A stretch of DNA of 64,000 nt from Candidatus Rikenella faecigallinarum. Its GTDB lineage: Bacteria > Bacteroidota > Bacteroidia > Bacteroidales > Rikenellaceae. Of the stretch, positions 8,910 to 18,262 are shown piece after piece. The position numbers and the translations under genes are program-made. The stretch spans positions 124,001 to 188,000 of the forward strand of contig DXHL01000021.1 of NCBI GenBank assembly GCA_019113395.1, given 5' to 3'. The notes under the pieces are model-generated. The model did not search any database and was not told the origin of the DNA. It saw nothing but the letters and a program-made list of their open reading frames with translations. Each line of letters begins with the position of its first letter. Positions within the stretch are counted from its first letter, which is position 1.

Positions 8910-9530
8910 TTACTCCTGCACGCAACGAATAGAAAAACCCGAAGCACGGTAGAAAGTAAGACTGGGGAAGACACCACTCAGATAAAAGTTTAAGACCTTG
9001 GCATAAGTATCACTAACTGATGCCAACCAATAATAACCGTAGCTACCAACGCCACGTAAAGCACCACTAAAATAGTATCGATACCCCGCCGCAGGAAACC
9101 ATGACAAGGACTGATACGTTCTTCCATAGGCTATACCAGAACCTGATACTTGCATTGAGGTTATTGAGAAGTCATTCCATGAGCTATCTGTTGGCACTCT
9201 CCATCCTTGCGGACACGGGTCACACACACTTTTTATTGTTGAATTCCACAGATTATTATTTTGATAAGAAGCATTGTTGGTATACCAATCATGTGGAACT
9301 GCATTTGGAGTAAAAATAAAGGTTAGGGGATGCTTGGCTGAATACATTAGTGCGGTATTCCCACTCAACACTCCTGCTGTCGTAATATTCACGAAACTCA
9401 CTCCGGTACTCCCCTCAGTCAGCGTATTTCCACTCATATCATATATTGAAACAGTAGTCGCAGTCCCGTTTTCCTGTATCGTGCTGCCGTCGGCACCCGG
9501 AAAAGCGTCCTTGCGGCCCCATACCCAATA
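8910..9530 (-). pseudogene. 5'-truncated FISUMP-domain surface protein remnant
   Basis: From about 9530 down to 8910 the minus strand encodes the C-terminal part of a Bacteroidetes FISUMP (Fib_succ_major paralogous domain) protein: WVWGRKDAFPGADGS, SVCDPCPQGWRVPT, YWLASVS and FSIRCVQE at the end. The usual signal peptide, fimbrillin-like N-terminal region and the MDRNLGA-type start of the domain are missing. Upstream the frame runs into the tilS promoter and start region, so the remainder of the gene was probably lost by deletion or rearrangement. Codon use is more AT-rich than in neighbouring housekeeping genes. It might still be translated from an internal ATG, but without an export signal it should not work. 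Confidence 0.75.
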
Positions 9531-9609
9531 ACCCCTCCCGTACATACAATCAAACAAGACTTTTTGTACCTTGCGGCACCACTCGATGAGCCAAAACCCT
9601 ATCGTGACC

Positions 9610-10932
9610 ATGGAAACTTTGCTCGAAAAATGCTACCGATATATCCGTCAAAGAGAACTCTTCTCCCCTCAGGAACGTATCCTGGTGGCCGTCAGCGGAG
9701 GAGTCGACTCGATGACCCTGCTCAACCTCATGCACCGTATGGCCGAGGGACGAATCGGGATAGCACATTGCAATTTCGGGCTGCGCGGAGCCGAATCGGA
9801 CGGCGACCAACGGCTCGTTGAAGAGTACGCCAGCCTACACGGGATTCCCCTGCACACCGTCCGCTTCGACACCGAACACGAAGCACAACTGCACGGAGAA
9901 TCCATCCAAATGGCTGCTCGACGACTGCGATACGATTGGTTCGAAAACCTCTGCAACCAATACGGGTACCATAAAATCGCCATCGCGCACCAGGCGGACG
10001 ACTCGACCGAAACATTCTTTATCAACCTGCTGCGCGGCACAGGATTGCGCGGACTGACCGGCATCAGCGACCAACGCGAACGCATCATCCGCCCCCTGCT
10101 CTTTGCCCGAAGAGAAGAGATAATGGCCTACGCCGCTGCGAAGGGGATACCCTACCGCGAAGACTCGACCAACGCCACCCTGAAATACCTTCGCAACCGA
10201 CTGCGACATGATATTCTGCCCCGACTGGAAAGCGCCTCGGGCAATCGGTTTGTGCAGACCATGGAGGAGAACTTCCAACGGCTGCTACAGACACAACGCT
10301 TCGTAGACCGACAAATAGACCGCTTGCGACATGAAGCCCTGCATGACCACACCATTGACCTTACCCGACTGGATGCTGAATGCCTGGCATTCGAACTGTA
10401 CGAGTTGCTGCGCCCCTACGGCTTTGCGTCCGAAACGGCCGCCGAGATGGCACACATTCTGAACACCCGTGCCGAGGATACCGACATGACCGCTTCCGGC
10501 AAACGGTTCGAAGCGCCGGAGTGGAGTGCCGTTATCGACCGTGAACGGATTTTGCTGGAGCCGCGTCGCTACGAGCCCTTTGTCGAAGAACTGCTCGCTG
10601 ACGACGACCCGCGCGTGGAGTGGCTCACCGTGGCTGACCTGCCCGACTCGCTGGCCACCCCGCCCAACACGGCATACCTCACGGCCGATGCGCTGAAGTT
10701 CCCGCTGCGGCTGCGTCAGTGGCGCGAGGGGGACTGGTTCATTCCGCTCGGAATGGTCGGACAGAAAAAAGTGAGCGACTTTCTGATTGATGCCAAGGTG
10801 CCCCTCACCGAAAAAAAACGGCAGGGCGTGCTGCTCTCGGGCGAAACCATCGTGTGGTTGGTCGGACGGCGAATCGACGACCGATACAAGGTGCGGCAGG
10901 ATGCCCGACGCATTGTCCGCATCACGCTCTAA
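9610..10932 (+). CDS. tilS: tRNA(Ile)-lysidine synthase TilS
   Basis: TilS changes C34 of tRNA-Ile(CAU) to lysidine so that it reads AUA. The PP-loop SGGVDS is at residues 29-34 of the chosen frame, and the C-terminal lysidine-synthase substrate domain (RQWREGDWFIPLGM...KKVSDFLID) is present. The start is placed at the ATG at 9610 (METLLEKC, 440 residues). The earlier in-frame TTG 9571 and ATG 9586 overlap or touch a -7-like element TACCTTGC at 9567-9574 and would leave no leader. The sialidase gene follows after 42 bp. Confidence 0.93.
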   Translation: METLLEKCYRYIRQRELFSPQERILVAVSGGVDSMTLLNLMHRMAEGRIGIAHCNFGLRGAESDGDQRLVEEYASLHGIPLHTVRFDTEHEAQLHGESIQMAARRLRYDWFENLCNQYGYHKIAIAHQADDSTETFFINLLRGTGLRGLTGISDQRERIIRPLLFARREEIMAYAAAKGIPYREDSTNATLKYLRNRLRHDILPRLESASGNRFVQTMEENFQRLLQTQRFVDRQIDRLRHEALHDHTIDLTRLDAECLAFELYELLRPYGFASETAAEMAHILNTRAEDTDMTASGKRFEAPEWSAVIDRERILLEPRRYEPFVEELLADDDPRVEWLTVADLPDSLATPPNTAYLTADALKFPLRLRQWREGDWFIPLGMVGQKKVSDFLIDAKVPLTEKKRQGVLLSGETIVWLVGRRIDDRYKVRQDARRIVRITL

Positions 10933-10974
10933 ACACCCCTTCTTGGCAACAACCCTCTCAAACACTCGACAACC

Positions 10975-12162
10975 ATGAAAAACCGTCTTCTCCTTCTGCT
11001 GTTGAGTCTGTGCAGCGTCATGACGTTACAGGCCCAAAGACCTTATGTCGTAGTTCGCGCACCGGGACAGGACAGCGTACACACCAGCCGCATTCCGGGC
11101 ATTGCCACCACGCCTGCCGGCACCCTGCTGGCCATCTACGATGCACGTTACGACTCCTCACGCGACCTCCAGGGGCGCATGGCCATCGGCCTGAGCCGCT
11201 CGACCGACGGAGGCCGGATCTGGGAGCCTATGCGCATTGTACTCGAACGCAGCACGTGGGGCGGGCTCCCTGCCAAATACAACGGAGTGAGCGACGCCTG
11301 CATCCTGGTAGACAGCCTGCACGGGAAGATTTACGTAGCGGGGCTGTGGATGCACGGGCTGCTCGACGCCAACGGACGGTGGATTGAAGGGCTGACGGCT
11401 GACAGCACCCGCTGGCAACACCAGTGGGCCGGACGAGGGTCACAACCCGGTTTAAGTCCCTATGAGACCTGTCAGTTTTTGATAGCCGAGAGCACCGACG
11501 ACGGACAGACCTGGTCCGAACCGCGCAATATTACCCGCGAGACGAAGCGTCCCGAGTGGTGGTTGTACGCCCCGGCACCCGGCAACGGCATCGTCATGCG
11601 CGACGGGACGCTGGTTTTCCCGACACAGGGACGCGACAGCACCGGAACCCCCTTCTCGAACATCACCTGGAGCCGCGACGGCGGACGTAGCTGGCACGCC
11701 TCGGAACCGGCCGCCTCACAAACCACCGAGTGTGCCGTGGTCGAATTGCCCGACGGCCGGCTGATGCTCAACATGCGCAACAACCGCCGAACGGGGCGGG
11801 TGGTATGCACCACGGACGACTTGGGAGCGACCTGGGCCACCCATCCGAGTTCCGAACAACTTATCGAACCGGTCTGCATGGGGTCGCTCTACCGACACTC
11901 CTTTCAGGAGGGCGACACGCCCCGTTCGCTGCTGCTCTTCTGTAACCCCGCCTCCCGCATGCGGCGACACCACATGACACTGCGGGTGAGCCGCGACAAC
12001 GGCATGACTTGGAGTCGCGGTATCCTGCTCGACTCGACCGAGGGCTTCGGATACAGCTGTATCACCGCCATTGACCCCACCACCATCGGAGTCCTCTACG
12101 AAACCAGCGGAGCACGTATCGCCTTCCAATGGGTCGGGCTCGACGAACTGCTGAAAGAGTAA
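10975..12162 (+). CDS. Secreted exo-alpha-sialidase, GH33
   Basis: This 395-residue protein has a signal peptide ending near LQAQ (residue 20). It has the FRIP-like arginine motif (SRIPGI) and at least four Asp-box repeats (STDGGRIW, STDDGQTW, SRDGGRSW, SRDNGMTW). It also has the conserved glutamate segment TTECAVVELPDGRLMLNMR and the catalytic tyrosine region GYSCIT. GH33 enzymes release terminal sialic acid from mucin and host glycoconjugates; this one should act in the periplasm or on the surface. No sialic-acid transport or catabolism genes are adjacent. It probably shares a transcript with tilS, since no promoter is seen in the 42-bp gap. Confidence 0.92.
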   Translation: MKNRLLLLLLSLCSVMTLQAQRPYVVVRAPGQDSVHTSRIPGIATTPAGTLLAIYDARYDSSRDLQGRMAIGLSRSTDGGRIWEPMRIVLERSTWGGLPAKYNGVSDACILVDSLHGKIYVAGLWMHGLLDANGRWIEGLTADSTRWQHQWAGRGSQPGLSPYETCQFLIAESTDDGQTWSEPRNITRETKRPEWWLYAPAPGNGIVMRDGTLVFPTQGRDSTGTPFSNITWSRDGGRSWHASEPAASQTTECAVVELPDGRLMLNMRNNRRTGRVVCTTDDLGATWATHPSSEQLIEPVCMGSLYRHSFQEGDTPRSLLLFCNPASRMRRHHMTLRVSRDNGMTWSRGILLDSTEGFGYSCITAIDPTTIGVLYETSGARIAFQWVGLDELLKE

Positions 12163-12284
12163 GCACGCAGCACCCCGGCCCCTATCCTCGGGAAGCCGAC
12201 CGCAGCGAGCGTATATCGACCTGCCCCACCTTTAGCCCTGCCACCTTTATCGACCTGTTGCCGGAAGATATACCGAAAAAACGT

Positions 12285-12292
12285 TATCTTTG
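12285..12292 (+). promoter_or_regulatory. -7 element for exbB-exbD
   Basis: TATCTTTG matches TAnnTTTG 36 bp before the exbB start. A TTG occurs upstream at 12258 but is spaced slightly too far. Confidence 0.55.
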
Positions 12293-12328
12293 TCGGCATA
12301 ACGTTTTTTCCTTAAATCCGGTACCACT

Positions 12329-13024
12329 ATGATGTTCCTGCAGGTTGCCCAAGAGGCGGCCAAACCCGAAACCATTGGACTCGGCTCGCTGATTCTGGCC
12401 GGGGGCTGGCTGATGATTCCCCTGGCGCTGCTCTCGGCCGTCACCATCTTCATCTTTTTCGAACGCTTTTGGATGATTCGCCAGGCCTCCGTGAAAATGG
12501 ACCCAGGCTTCATGACCAAAGTACGCGACCTCATCAACGAAGGGAAAATTGACCAGGCCATTCAATACTGCCGTGCACGACGCAGCCCCGTGGCTCGAAT
12601 GATTGAAAAAGGCATCATGAACCTCGGACGCTCCAAAGCCGACATCCAGGCCGCCATCGAAAATGTGGCCAACCTCGAAGTCTCGCGCCTCGAAAGCGGC
12701 CTCCCCTTTCTGGCCACCACAGCCGGCGGAGCCCCGATGATTGGGTTCCTCGGAACGGTGCTCGGGATGGTGCAGGCCTTTATGGACATGGCTGCTGCGG
12801 GCGGTTCCGTGGACCTCTCGATTCTAGCCAGCGGCATGTACACCGCCATGATTACCACCGTCGGCGGACTCGTCGTCGGTATCCCGGCATACTTCGGATA
12901 CAACTTCCTCGTGGCACGCATCGAAAAACTCGTATTCCAAATGGAAGCCAATACGATTGCCTTCATGGACATCGTCACCGCCAAAGAAAACCCCACCTTC
13001 GGGAATAACCTTAACATCCGATAA
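12329..13024 (+). CDS. exbB: MotA/TolQ/ExbB proton channel protein
   Basis: This 231-residue inner-membrane protein has an N-terminal membrane segment (about 20-44), a cytoplasmic domain, and two further membrane segments. The latter carry the TolQ/ExbB signature LATTAGGAPMIGFLGTVLGM and TAMITTVGGLVVGIPAY. With ExbD it forms the proton-driven motor that energises TonB or TolA. ATG codons at 12329 and 12332 are both possible. exbD follows after 5 bp. No tonB gene is adjacent, which is somewhat shorter than the ExbB-ExbD-ExbD-TonB arrangement often seen in Bacteroidetes. Confidence 0.9.
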   Translation: MMFLQVAQEAAKPETIGLGSLILAGGWLMIPLALLSAVTIFIFFERFWMIRQASVKMDPGFMTKVRDLINEGKIDQAIQYCRARRSPVARMIEKGIMNLGRSKADIQAAIENVANLEVSRLESGLPFLATTAGGAPMIGFLGTVLGMVQAFMDMAAAGGSVDLSILASGMYTAMITTVGGLVVGIPAYFGYNFLVARIEKLVFQMEANTIAFMDIVTAKENPTFGNNLNIR

Positions 13025-13029
13025 TCTCC

Positions 13030-13422
13030 ATGGCTATCAAACGGGGTTCCAAAATCGACATGGGAGGCAGCTCGGCATCGCAAACCGACCTTATCTTTCT
13101 GTTGCTGCTCTTCCTGATGATTTCCACCACCCTCATCAACCCCAACGCCCTCAAACTGCTGCTCCCCAAAAGCAGCAACACCAACAAGGAAAAACCCTAT
13201 ACGACCGTCTCCATTACGGCCGACCTGCAATACTTTGTCGAAACCGAACAGGTACCCTTCTCGGAACTCTCCGCCCGCCTCCAAAGCAAACTGAACGGCG
13301 TGGAAGACCCGACCGTGTCGCTCCACTGCGACCGTACGGTGCCCGTGGACGAGGTTGTGAAGGTGATGAACATTGCACGGGACAACAAGTATAAACTGGT
13401 GCTGGCAACGGCACCCGAATAG
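13030..13422 (+). CDS. exbD: Biopolymer transporter ExbD/TolR
   Basis: This 130-residue protein has a short cytoplasmic N-terminus, one membrane helix starting at TDLIFLLLLFLMI with the essential aspartate near residue 20, and a periplasmic ExbD domain. It is the partner of the ExbB-like protein encoded 5 bp upstream and is expected to be co-transcribed with it. Confidence 0.9.
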   Translation: MAIKRGSKIDMGGSSASQTDLIFLLLLFLMISTTLINPNALKLLLPKSSNTNKEKPYTTVSITADLQYFVETEQVPFSELSARLQSKLNGVEDPTVSLHCDRTVPVDEVVKVMNIARDNKYKLVLATAPE

Positions 13423-13535
13423 AGCGTGAGGCGGCGCGAGGCGGAGAGCGTGCAAGCACGCACACCCGGCTCGCCGAACATTTGTACACCCCCTATCCCC
13501 TCAACGCTTCATAACGTGATAAGAACACTCCGAAA

Positions 13536-15335
13536 ATGATAAACGTAGAACATACCGTCAAAGCGTGCTGCGAACGGGCTGTAGCCGCCCTCTACGGCAC
13601 CGAACAGACGCCCGACCTCCAAATCTCCAAAACCCGCAAAGAGTTCGAAGGTGACTATACGCTGGTGACCTTCCCGCTGCTGAAAATCAGCAGTAAAGCG
13701 CCCGAGGCCACCGCTCAGGAGATTGGCCGGTGGATTCAGGAGAACTGCCCCGAAACGGTGGCCTCGTTCAACGTAATTAAGGGTTTTCTGAACCTCTCGC
13801 TGACCCCTGCCTTCTGGCTGGGCTGCCTCGCTTCGCTGATGCAAAAGCCCAACTACGGCTTTGTCTGCGACTGCGGCAAGAGTGTCATGATTGAGTACAG
13901 CTCGCCCAACACCAACAAACCGCTCCACCTGGGACACATCCGCAACAACCTGTTGGGATACTCCGTGGCGAAGATTTTGGAGGCAAACGGTTACAATGTT
14001 CTGAAGGTCAATTTGGTGAACGACCGAGGCATCCACATCTGCAAATCGATGCTGGCGTGGCTGCGCTTCGGCAACGGTCAGACCCCAGAATCCTCGGGAC
14101 TGAAGGGTGACCACCTTGTGGGAGACTACTACGTGGCCTTCGACAAGGCCTACAAAGCCGAAATCAAGGAACTCATGGCGCAGGGGATGGACGAAGAGAC
14201 AGCCAAACACGAAGCCCCCATCATGAAGGAGGCTCAGGCCATGCTGCGCCGCTGGGAGGCCAAAGACCCCGAAATCTACAGCCTTTGGGAACGGATGAAC
14301 GGTTGGGTCTACAAAGGCTTTGACGAGACCTATCGGGCACTCGGGGTCTCGTTCGACAAAATCTACTACGAATCGAACACCTACCTGCTCGGGAAAGAAT
14401 TGGTACAGAAAGGGCTCGACGCAGGCATCTTCTTCCGCAAGGAGGATGGTTCGGTATGGGCCGACCTCACGGGCGACGGGCTGGACCAGAAGTTGCTCCT
14501 TCGCGGCGACGGCACCAGCGTCTACATGACTCAGGACCTCGGAACAGCCGTCCAACGCCACGACGAATACCGTTTCGACGACATGATATATGTGGTGGGG
14601 AACGAACAGAACTACCACTTCCAAGTGCTCAAACTGATTCTCAAAAAGTTGGGCTACTCGTGGGCCGACCACATCTTCCACCTCTCGTACGGGATGGTCG
14701 AACTGCCCGAGGGCAAAATGAAATCGCGCGAGGGGACCGTGGTCGATGCCGACGACCTGATTGCCGAAATGGTCGCCACGGCCCGTTCCGTAGCCGAAGA
14801 GGCCGGCAAGGTCGATGGCCTGTCGGATGAGGAGATTGCCGAAATCTCCCGCATGGTGGGACTCGGGGCCCTGAAATACTTTATCCTGAAGGTTGACCCG
14901 AAGAAAACCATGCTCTTCGACCCCAAAGAGTCGATTGACTTCAACGGCAACACGGGACCCTTTATCCAATACACCTATGCCCGTATCAAGTCACTGCAGC
15001 GGCGTGCAGAAGCCGAAGGCATTGTAGCCGTAACGGACGGAACGTTCGATGCGGGACGGAAACCCGAAGCCAAAGAGATTGAACTTATCAAACACCTGAC
15101 CGACTTCGGCGGCGTCGTGGCGCAGGCCGGAGCCGAATACTCGCCGGCCGTGGTGGCTGCCTATGCCTACGACCTGGCCAAGGAGTTCAACCAATACTAC
15201 CACGACTACCCCATTCTGAAAGCCGATGTGGCTGCCGATGACCGCGTATTCCGCCTCTCGCTCGCATTGCAGGTGGCACAGACCCTGGGCAAGGCCATGG
15301 GACTGCTCGGCATCGAAATGCCCGAACGGATGTAA
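13536..15335 (+). CDS. argS: Arginyl-tRNA synthetase
   Basis: This 599-residue class I aminoacyl-tRNA synthetase has an N-terminal Add1 domain, the HIGH motif as HLGHI (in NKPLHLGHIRNN), the ArgRS signature SSPNTNKPLHLGH, a KMSKS equivalent KMKSREG, and a C-terminal DALR anticodon-binding domain. It charges tRNA-Arg. The gene appears complete. It is followed after 12 bp by an AT-rich restriction gene, unlike itself in composition. Confidence 0.96.
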   Translation: MINVEHTVKACCERAVAALYGTEQTPDLQISKTRKEFEGDYTLVTFPLLKISSKAPEATAQEIGRWIQENCPETVASFNVIKGFLNLSLTPAFWLGCLASLMQKPNYGFVCDCGKSVMIEYSSPNTNKPLHLGHIRNNLLGYSVAKILEANGYNVLKVNLVNDRGIHICKSMLAWLRFGNGQTPESSGLKGDHLVGDYYVAFDKAYKAEIKELMAQGMDEETAKHEAPIMKEAQAMLRRWEAKDPEIYSLWERMNGWVYKGFDETYRALGVSFDKIYYESNTYLLGKELVQKGLDAGIFFRKEDGSVWADLTGDGLDQKLLLRGDGTSVYMTQDLGTAVQRHDEYRFDDMIYVVGNEQNYHFQVLKLILKKLGYSWADHIFHLSYGMVELPEGKMKSREGTVVDADDLIAEMVATARSVAEEAGKVDGLSDEEIAEISRMVGLGALKYFILKVDPKKTMLFDPKESIDFNGNTGPFIQYTYARIKSLQRRAEAEGIVAVTDGTFDAGRKPEAKEIELIKHLTDFGGVVAQAGAEYSPAVVAAYAYDLAKEFNQYYHDYPILKADVAADDRVFRLSLALQVAQTLGKAMGLLGIEMPERM

Positions 15336-15347
15336 AAACTGAACAAA

Positions 15348-16163
15348 ATGGAACAAAATAAAGAGCAGAAAATACGTATGCTGGTACGCATGGCTGTTGA
15401 AGCGTATGCTTCAGGATTTGCGGATCGGCATCTTTCTGAAATAGAGGATCCTGAGGGTACGATTAACATGAAAATTCACAATATTTTCATTGCTGCGTTG
15501 GGGTCTGACATTCAATATTATGCAGCATTAGTTCGATCGTTAGATAGCTCATTAGGCAATATGTTAGAGCGGTTAGCCATTAATATTGCGACTTTATCTT
15601 ATCAAGTATATCAGGAAGTTCAAGGTAATCTTTACCAAGAACAGACTAACTTTATCGCTCAATTGTTGGAAAAATATAAATCTCATGAGCAACAGCCCCA
15701 AGTGAATGATTATTTGCCTTTACGAAAAATTACGTCAAATACTATCATATCCAAAAGGCATGATAGTGATTATTATTTAATTGATTTACAAAAAAACATT
15801 CACTACCTGATAGAATTAAAAATTGGAGGAGATTTAGATAATAAAAAAGCCAGATCCGAAAAAGAAGCCATATTGGAGCAATACGCCATCTTATCGAACA
15901 GTATAAAGTCAGATTCTGCTGCACAAATTAAAATTTATTTTGCAACAGCTTATAATCGATATGGCGAAAACCAACCTTGGGAACAAGGACGTGTAAAACA
16001 ATTTTTTGCGGAAGAGGAATTGCTCATTGGTTCACACTTCTGGAACTTTATTTGTGCGGATAACGATGGATATGCAGTTGTGATTGATGAGTATAAAAAG
16101 AATGCTCCTGTGATAGTCAAGGCATTGGAAAAAATTAAATCTGTTTACTTAAAACATGACTAA
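15348..16163 (+). CDS. Putative type II restriction endonuclease (PD-(D/E)xK), perhaps TdeIII/MjaII-like
   Basis: This 271-residue protein is clearly AT-rich against its neighbours. A nuclease-like core is visible: D146 in DYYLIDLQ followed by ELK at E156-K158, a D-x9-ExK arrangement. The segment SLDSSLGNMLERLA and the late EEELLIGSHFWNF recall TdeIII/MjaII-type endonucleases, but that family call is tentative. The stop overlaps the start of a DNA methyltransferase by 8 bp, which is the strongest evidence for a restriction role. It lies 12 bp after argS with no clear promoter of its own, so expression may come by read-through. Confidence 0.75.
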   Translation: MEQNKEQKIRMLVRMAVEAYASGFADRHLSEIEDPEGTINMKIHNIFIAALGSDIQYYAALVRSLDSSLGNMLERLAINIATLSYQVYQEVQGNLYQEQTNFIAQLLEKYKSHEQQPQVNDYLPLRKITSNTIISKRHDSDYYLIDLQKNIHYLIELKIGGDLDNKKARSEKEAILEQYAILSNSIKSDSAAQIKIYFATAYNRYGENQPWEQGRVKQFFAEEELLIGSHFWNFICADNDGYAVVIDEYKKNAPVIVKALEKIKSVYLKHD

Positions 16164-16872
16164 GTTGTTATTACGACAAGGGGATAGTCGTGAGCTGATA
16201 AAAACGCTTCCTGATTCCTCTATAGACTTGATTCTCACTGACCCTCCCTATAATCTGGGGAAATACTCAACTGGGAACATAGAATTAAAATGGAGATCGG
16301 ATATTAACAATGATTTGGCAGCATGGGATCAAATAGATTTTTCCCCGATGGAATGGCTATATGAATTCAAACGAATCTTAAAGCCAACAGGGAATATATT
16401 TGCATTTACATCATACAATTTGTTAGGGCAATGGCATCAAGCATTTGATAAAGAGTTTGATTCGTTTCAATTTATGGTTTGGCACAAAACGAATCCTGCT
16501 CCGAAAATCTTTAAAGCTGGATTTTTAAATAGTTGCGAACTAATTATTTGCTGTTGGAATAAAAAACACACTTGGAACTTCATTTCTCAAAAAGAAATGC
16601 ACAATTTCATAGAATCGCCGATTTGTATGGGAAGTGAACGAATTAAAAATCCCAAACATCCAACACAAAAACCAACTGCTATTCTAAAAAAAATCATTCA
16701 GATTGCTTCTAATCCAGACGATATAGTATTTGACCCATTTATGGGTGTTGGGTCTACGGGAGCAGCTGCATTAGAATTAGACCGACAATTTATCGGTTTT
16801 GAATTGGAACCAGACTATTTTAATGCTGCTAGTAATCGATTAGGCACAAATTCAAAACAACTATTTTTATAA
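16156..16872 (+). CDS. Site-specific DNA methyltransferase, beta-class (N6-A or N4-C)
   Basis: This 238-residue amino-methyltransferase has the catalytic DPPY (residues 29-32) near the N-terminus and the AdoMet-binding DPFMGVGSTG (193-202) near the C-terminus. That order defines the beta class. KHPTQKP before motif I is typical of N6-adenine and N4-cytosine enzymes. DPPY favours adenine, but N4-cytosine is not excluded. It is AT-rich, overlaps the upstream nuclease gene by 8 bp, and ends 9 bp before ffh. It is expected to protect host DNA from the partner nuclease. Note that a GGNCC specificity, as in TdeIII, would require cytosine methylation. Confidence 0.9.
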   Translation: MTKLLLRQGDSRELIKTLPDSSIDLILTDPPYNLGKYSTGNIELKWRSDINNDLAAWDQIDFSPMEWLYEFKRILKPTGNIFAFTSYNLLGQWHQAFDKEFDSFQFMVWHKTNPAPKIFKAGFLNSCELIICCWNKKHTWNFISQKEMHNFIESPICMGSERIKNPKHPTQKPTAILKKIIQIASNPDDIVFDPFMGVGSTGAAALELDRQFIGFELEPDYFNAASNRLGTNSKQLFL

Positions 16873-16881
16873 CATAGCCTT

Positions 16882-18231
16882 ATGTTCGAAAACCTTAGCG
16901 ACCGCCTCGAGCGCTCCTTCAAGATACTCAAAGGCCAGGGCCGAATCACCGAAATCAACATCGCCGAATCACTCAAAGAGATTCGGCGCGCCCTGATTGA
17001 AGCCGACGTAAACTACAAGGTGGCCAAAGCCTTCACCGACGAAGTGAAACAGAAGGCCATCGGCCAGGAGGTGATTAAATCGGTGAACCCCAGCCAGATG
17101 ATTGTCAAAATCGTCCACGACGAGTTGGCAACCTTGATGGGGGGAACGGCCACGCCCATCAACCTGAAAGACACACCCGCCATTATTCTGGTCAGCGGTC
17201 TTCAAGGTTCCGGGAAAACCACCTTCAGCGGCAAACTGGCACTCCACCTCAAGAAAAAAGGGCGCGGGGTGCTGCTTATCGGAGGCGACATCTACCGCCC
17301 CGCTGCCATTGACCAGTTGAAGGTGCTCGGCGAACAGATTGGCGTGGAGGTCTACTCCGAACCGGACAACAAAACCGATGCCGTAGCACTGGTGCAGAAC
17401 GGTATCCGATACGCCAAATCCAAGGGCGGAACCTTTAACACCATCATCATCGACACGGCGGGTCGTCTGGCTATCGACGAACAGATGATGCGCGAGATTA
17501 CGGCTATCAAGGAGGCCGTTCACCCCTCGGAAACCCTCTTCGTGGTCGATGCCATGACGGGACAGGATGCCGTCAATACGGCCAAAGAGTTCAACGAACG
17601 GCTTGACTTCGACGGCGTGGTGCTGACCAAACTCGACGGCGATACCCGCGGCGGGGCCGCTATCTCGATACGCTCGGTGGTGGACAAACCGCTGAAATTC
17701 GTCAGCATGGGCGAAAAAATGGAAGCCCTCGACGTCTTCCACCCCGAACGTATGGCCGACCGTATCCTCGGCATGGGGGACATCGTCTCGCTGGTCGAAA
17801 AAGCACAGGAACAGTTCGACGAAGAAGAGGCCCGCAAACTGCAAAAGAAACTGGCCCGCGACCAGTTCACCATGCAGGACTTCCTGAACCAAATCCAGCA
17901 AATCAAAAAGATGGGCAACATCAAGGATTTGGCCTCGATGATACCGGGTGTGGGCAAGGCGCTGAAGGATGTCGATATGGATAACAGCGTTTTCAAACAG
18001 ACCGAAGCCATCATCCAGTCGATGACCCCCGCCGAACGCGAGAACCCGGGACTGCTCAATGGGGTTCGCAAGGCGCGCATCGCTCGCGGGAGCGGTACGG
18101 ATGTCGCAGCGGTGAACCGACTGCTCAAACAGTTTGACCAGACCCGCAAAATGATGAAAATGGTAGCAGGCGGTGGTGGTGCCATGGCGCGTATGGCCGG
18201 TGCCGCTGCCATGATGCGCCGCAAACGCTAA
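16882..18231 (+). CDS. ffh: Signal recognition particle protein Ffh (SRP54)
   Basis: This 449-residue SRP GTPase has an N domain, a G domain with GLQGSGKTT, DTAGR and TKLDGD, and a methionine-rich C-terminal M domain that binds 4.5S RNA. It targets nascent membrane and secreted proteins to FtsY and SecYEG. The C-terminus ends in a short Ala/Met/Arg-rich tail (AAAMMRRKR). Composition returns to the GC-rich host pattern directly at the start codon, 9 bp after the methyltransferase stop. Confidence 0.96.
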   Translation: MFENLSDRLERSFKILKGQGRITEINIAESLKEIRRALIEADVNYKVAKAFTDEVKQKAIGQEVIKSVNPSQMIVKIVHDELATLMGGTATPINLKDTPAIILVSGLQGSGKTTFSGKLALHLKKKGRGVLLIGGDIYRPAAIDQLKVLGEQIGVEVYSEPDNKTDAVALVQNGIRYAKSKGGTFNTIIIDTAGRLAIDEQMMREITAIKEAVHPSETLFVVDAMTGQDAVNTAKEFNERLDFDGVVLTKLDGDTRGGAAISIRSVVDKPLKFVSMGEKMEALDVFHPERMADRILGMGDIVSLVEKAQEQFDEEEARKLQKKLARDQFTMQDFLNQIQQIKKMGNIKDLASMIPGVGKALKDVDMDNSVFKQTEAIIQSMTPAERENPGLLNGVRKARIARGSGTDVAAVNRLLKQFDQTRKMMKMVAGGGGAMARMAGAAAMMRRKR

Positions 18232-18262
18232 TATTGTTTTTGCGGGTTTGGGATTGGAGGGT

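Noticed and set aside
8364..8993. Arg/Pro-rich frames between hydG and tilS
   Set aside because: They translate the palindromic repeats (repeated CDFVRSR-like words) and are not protein genes.
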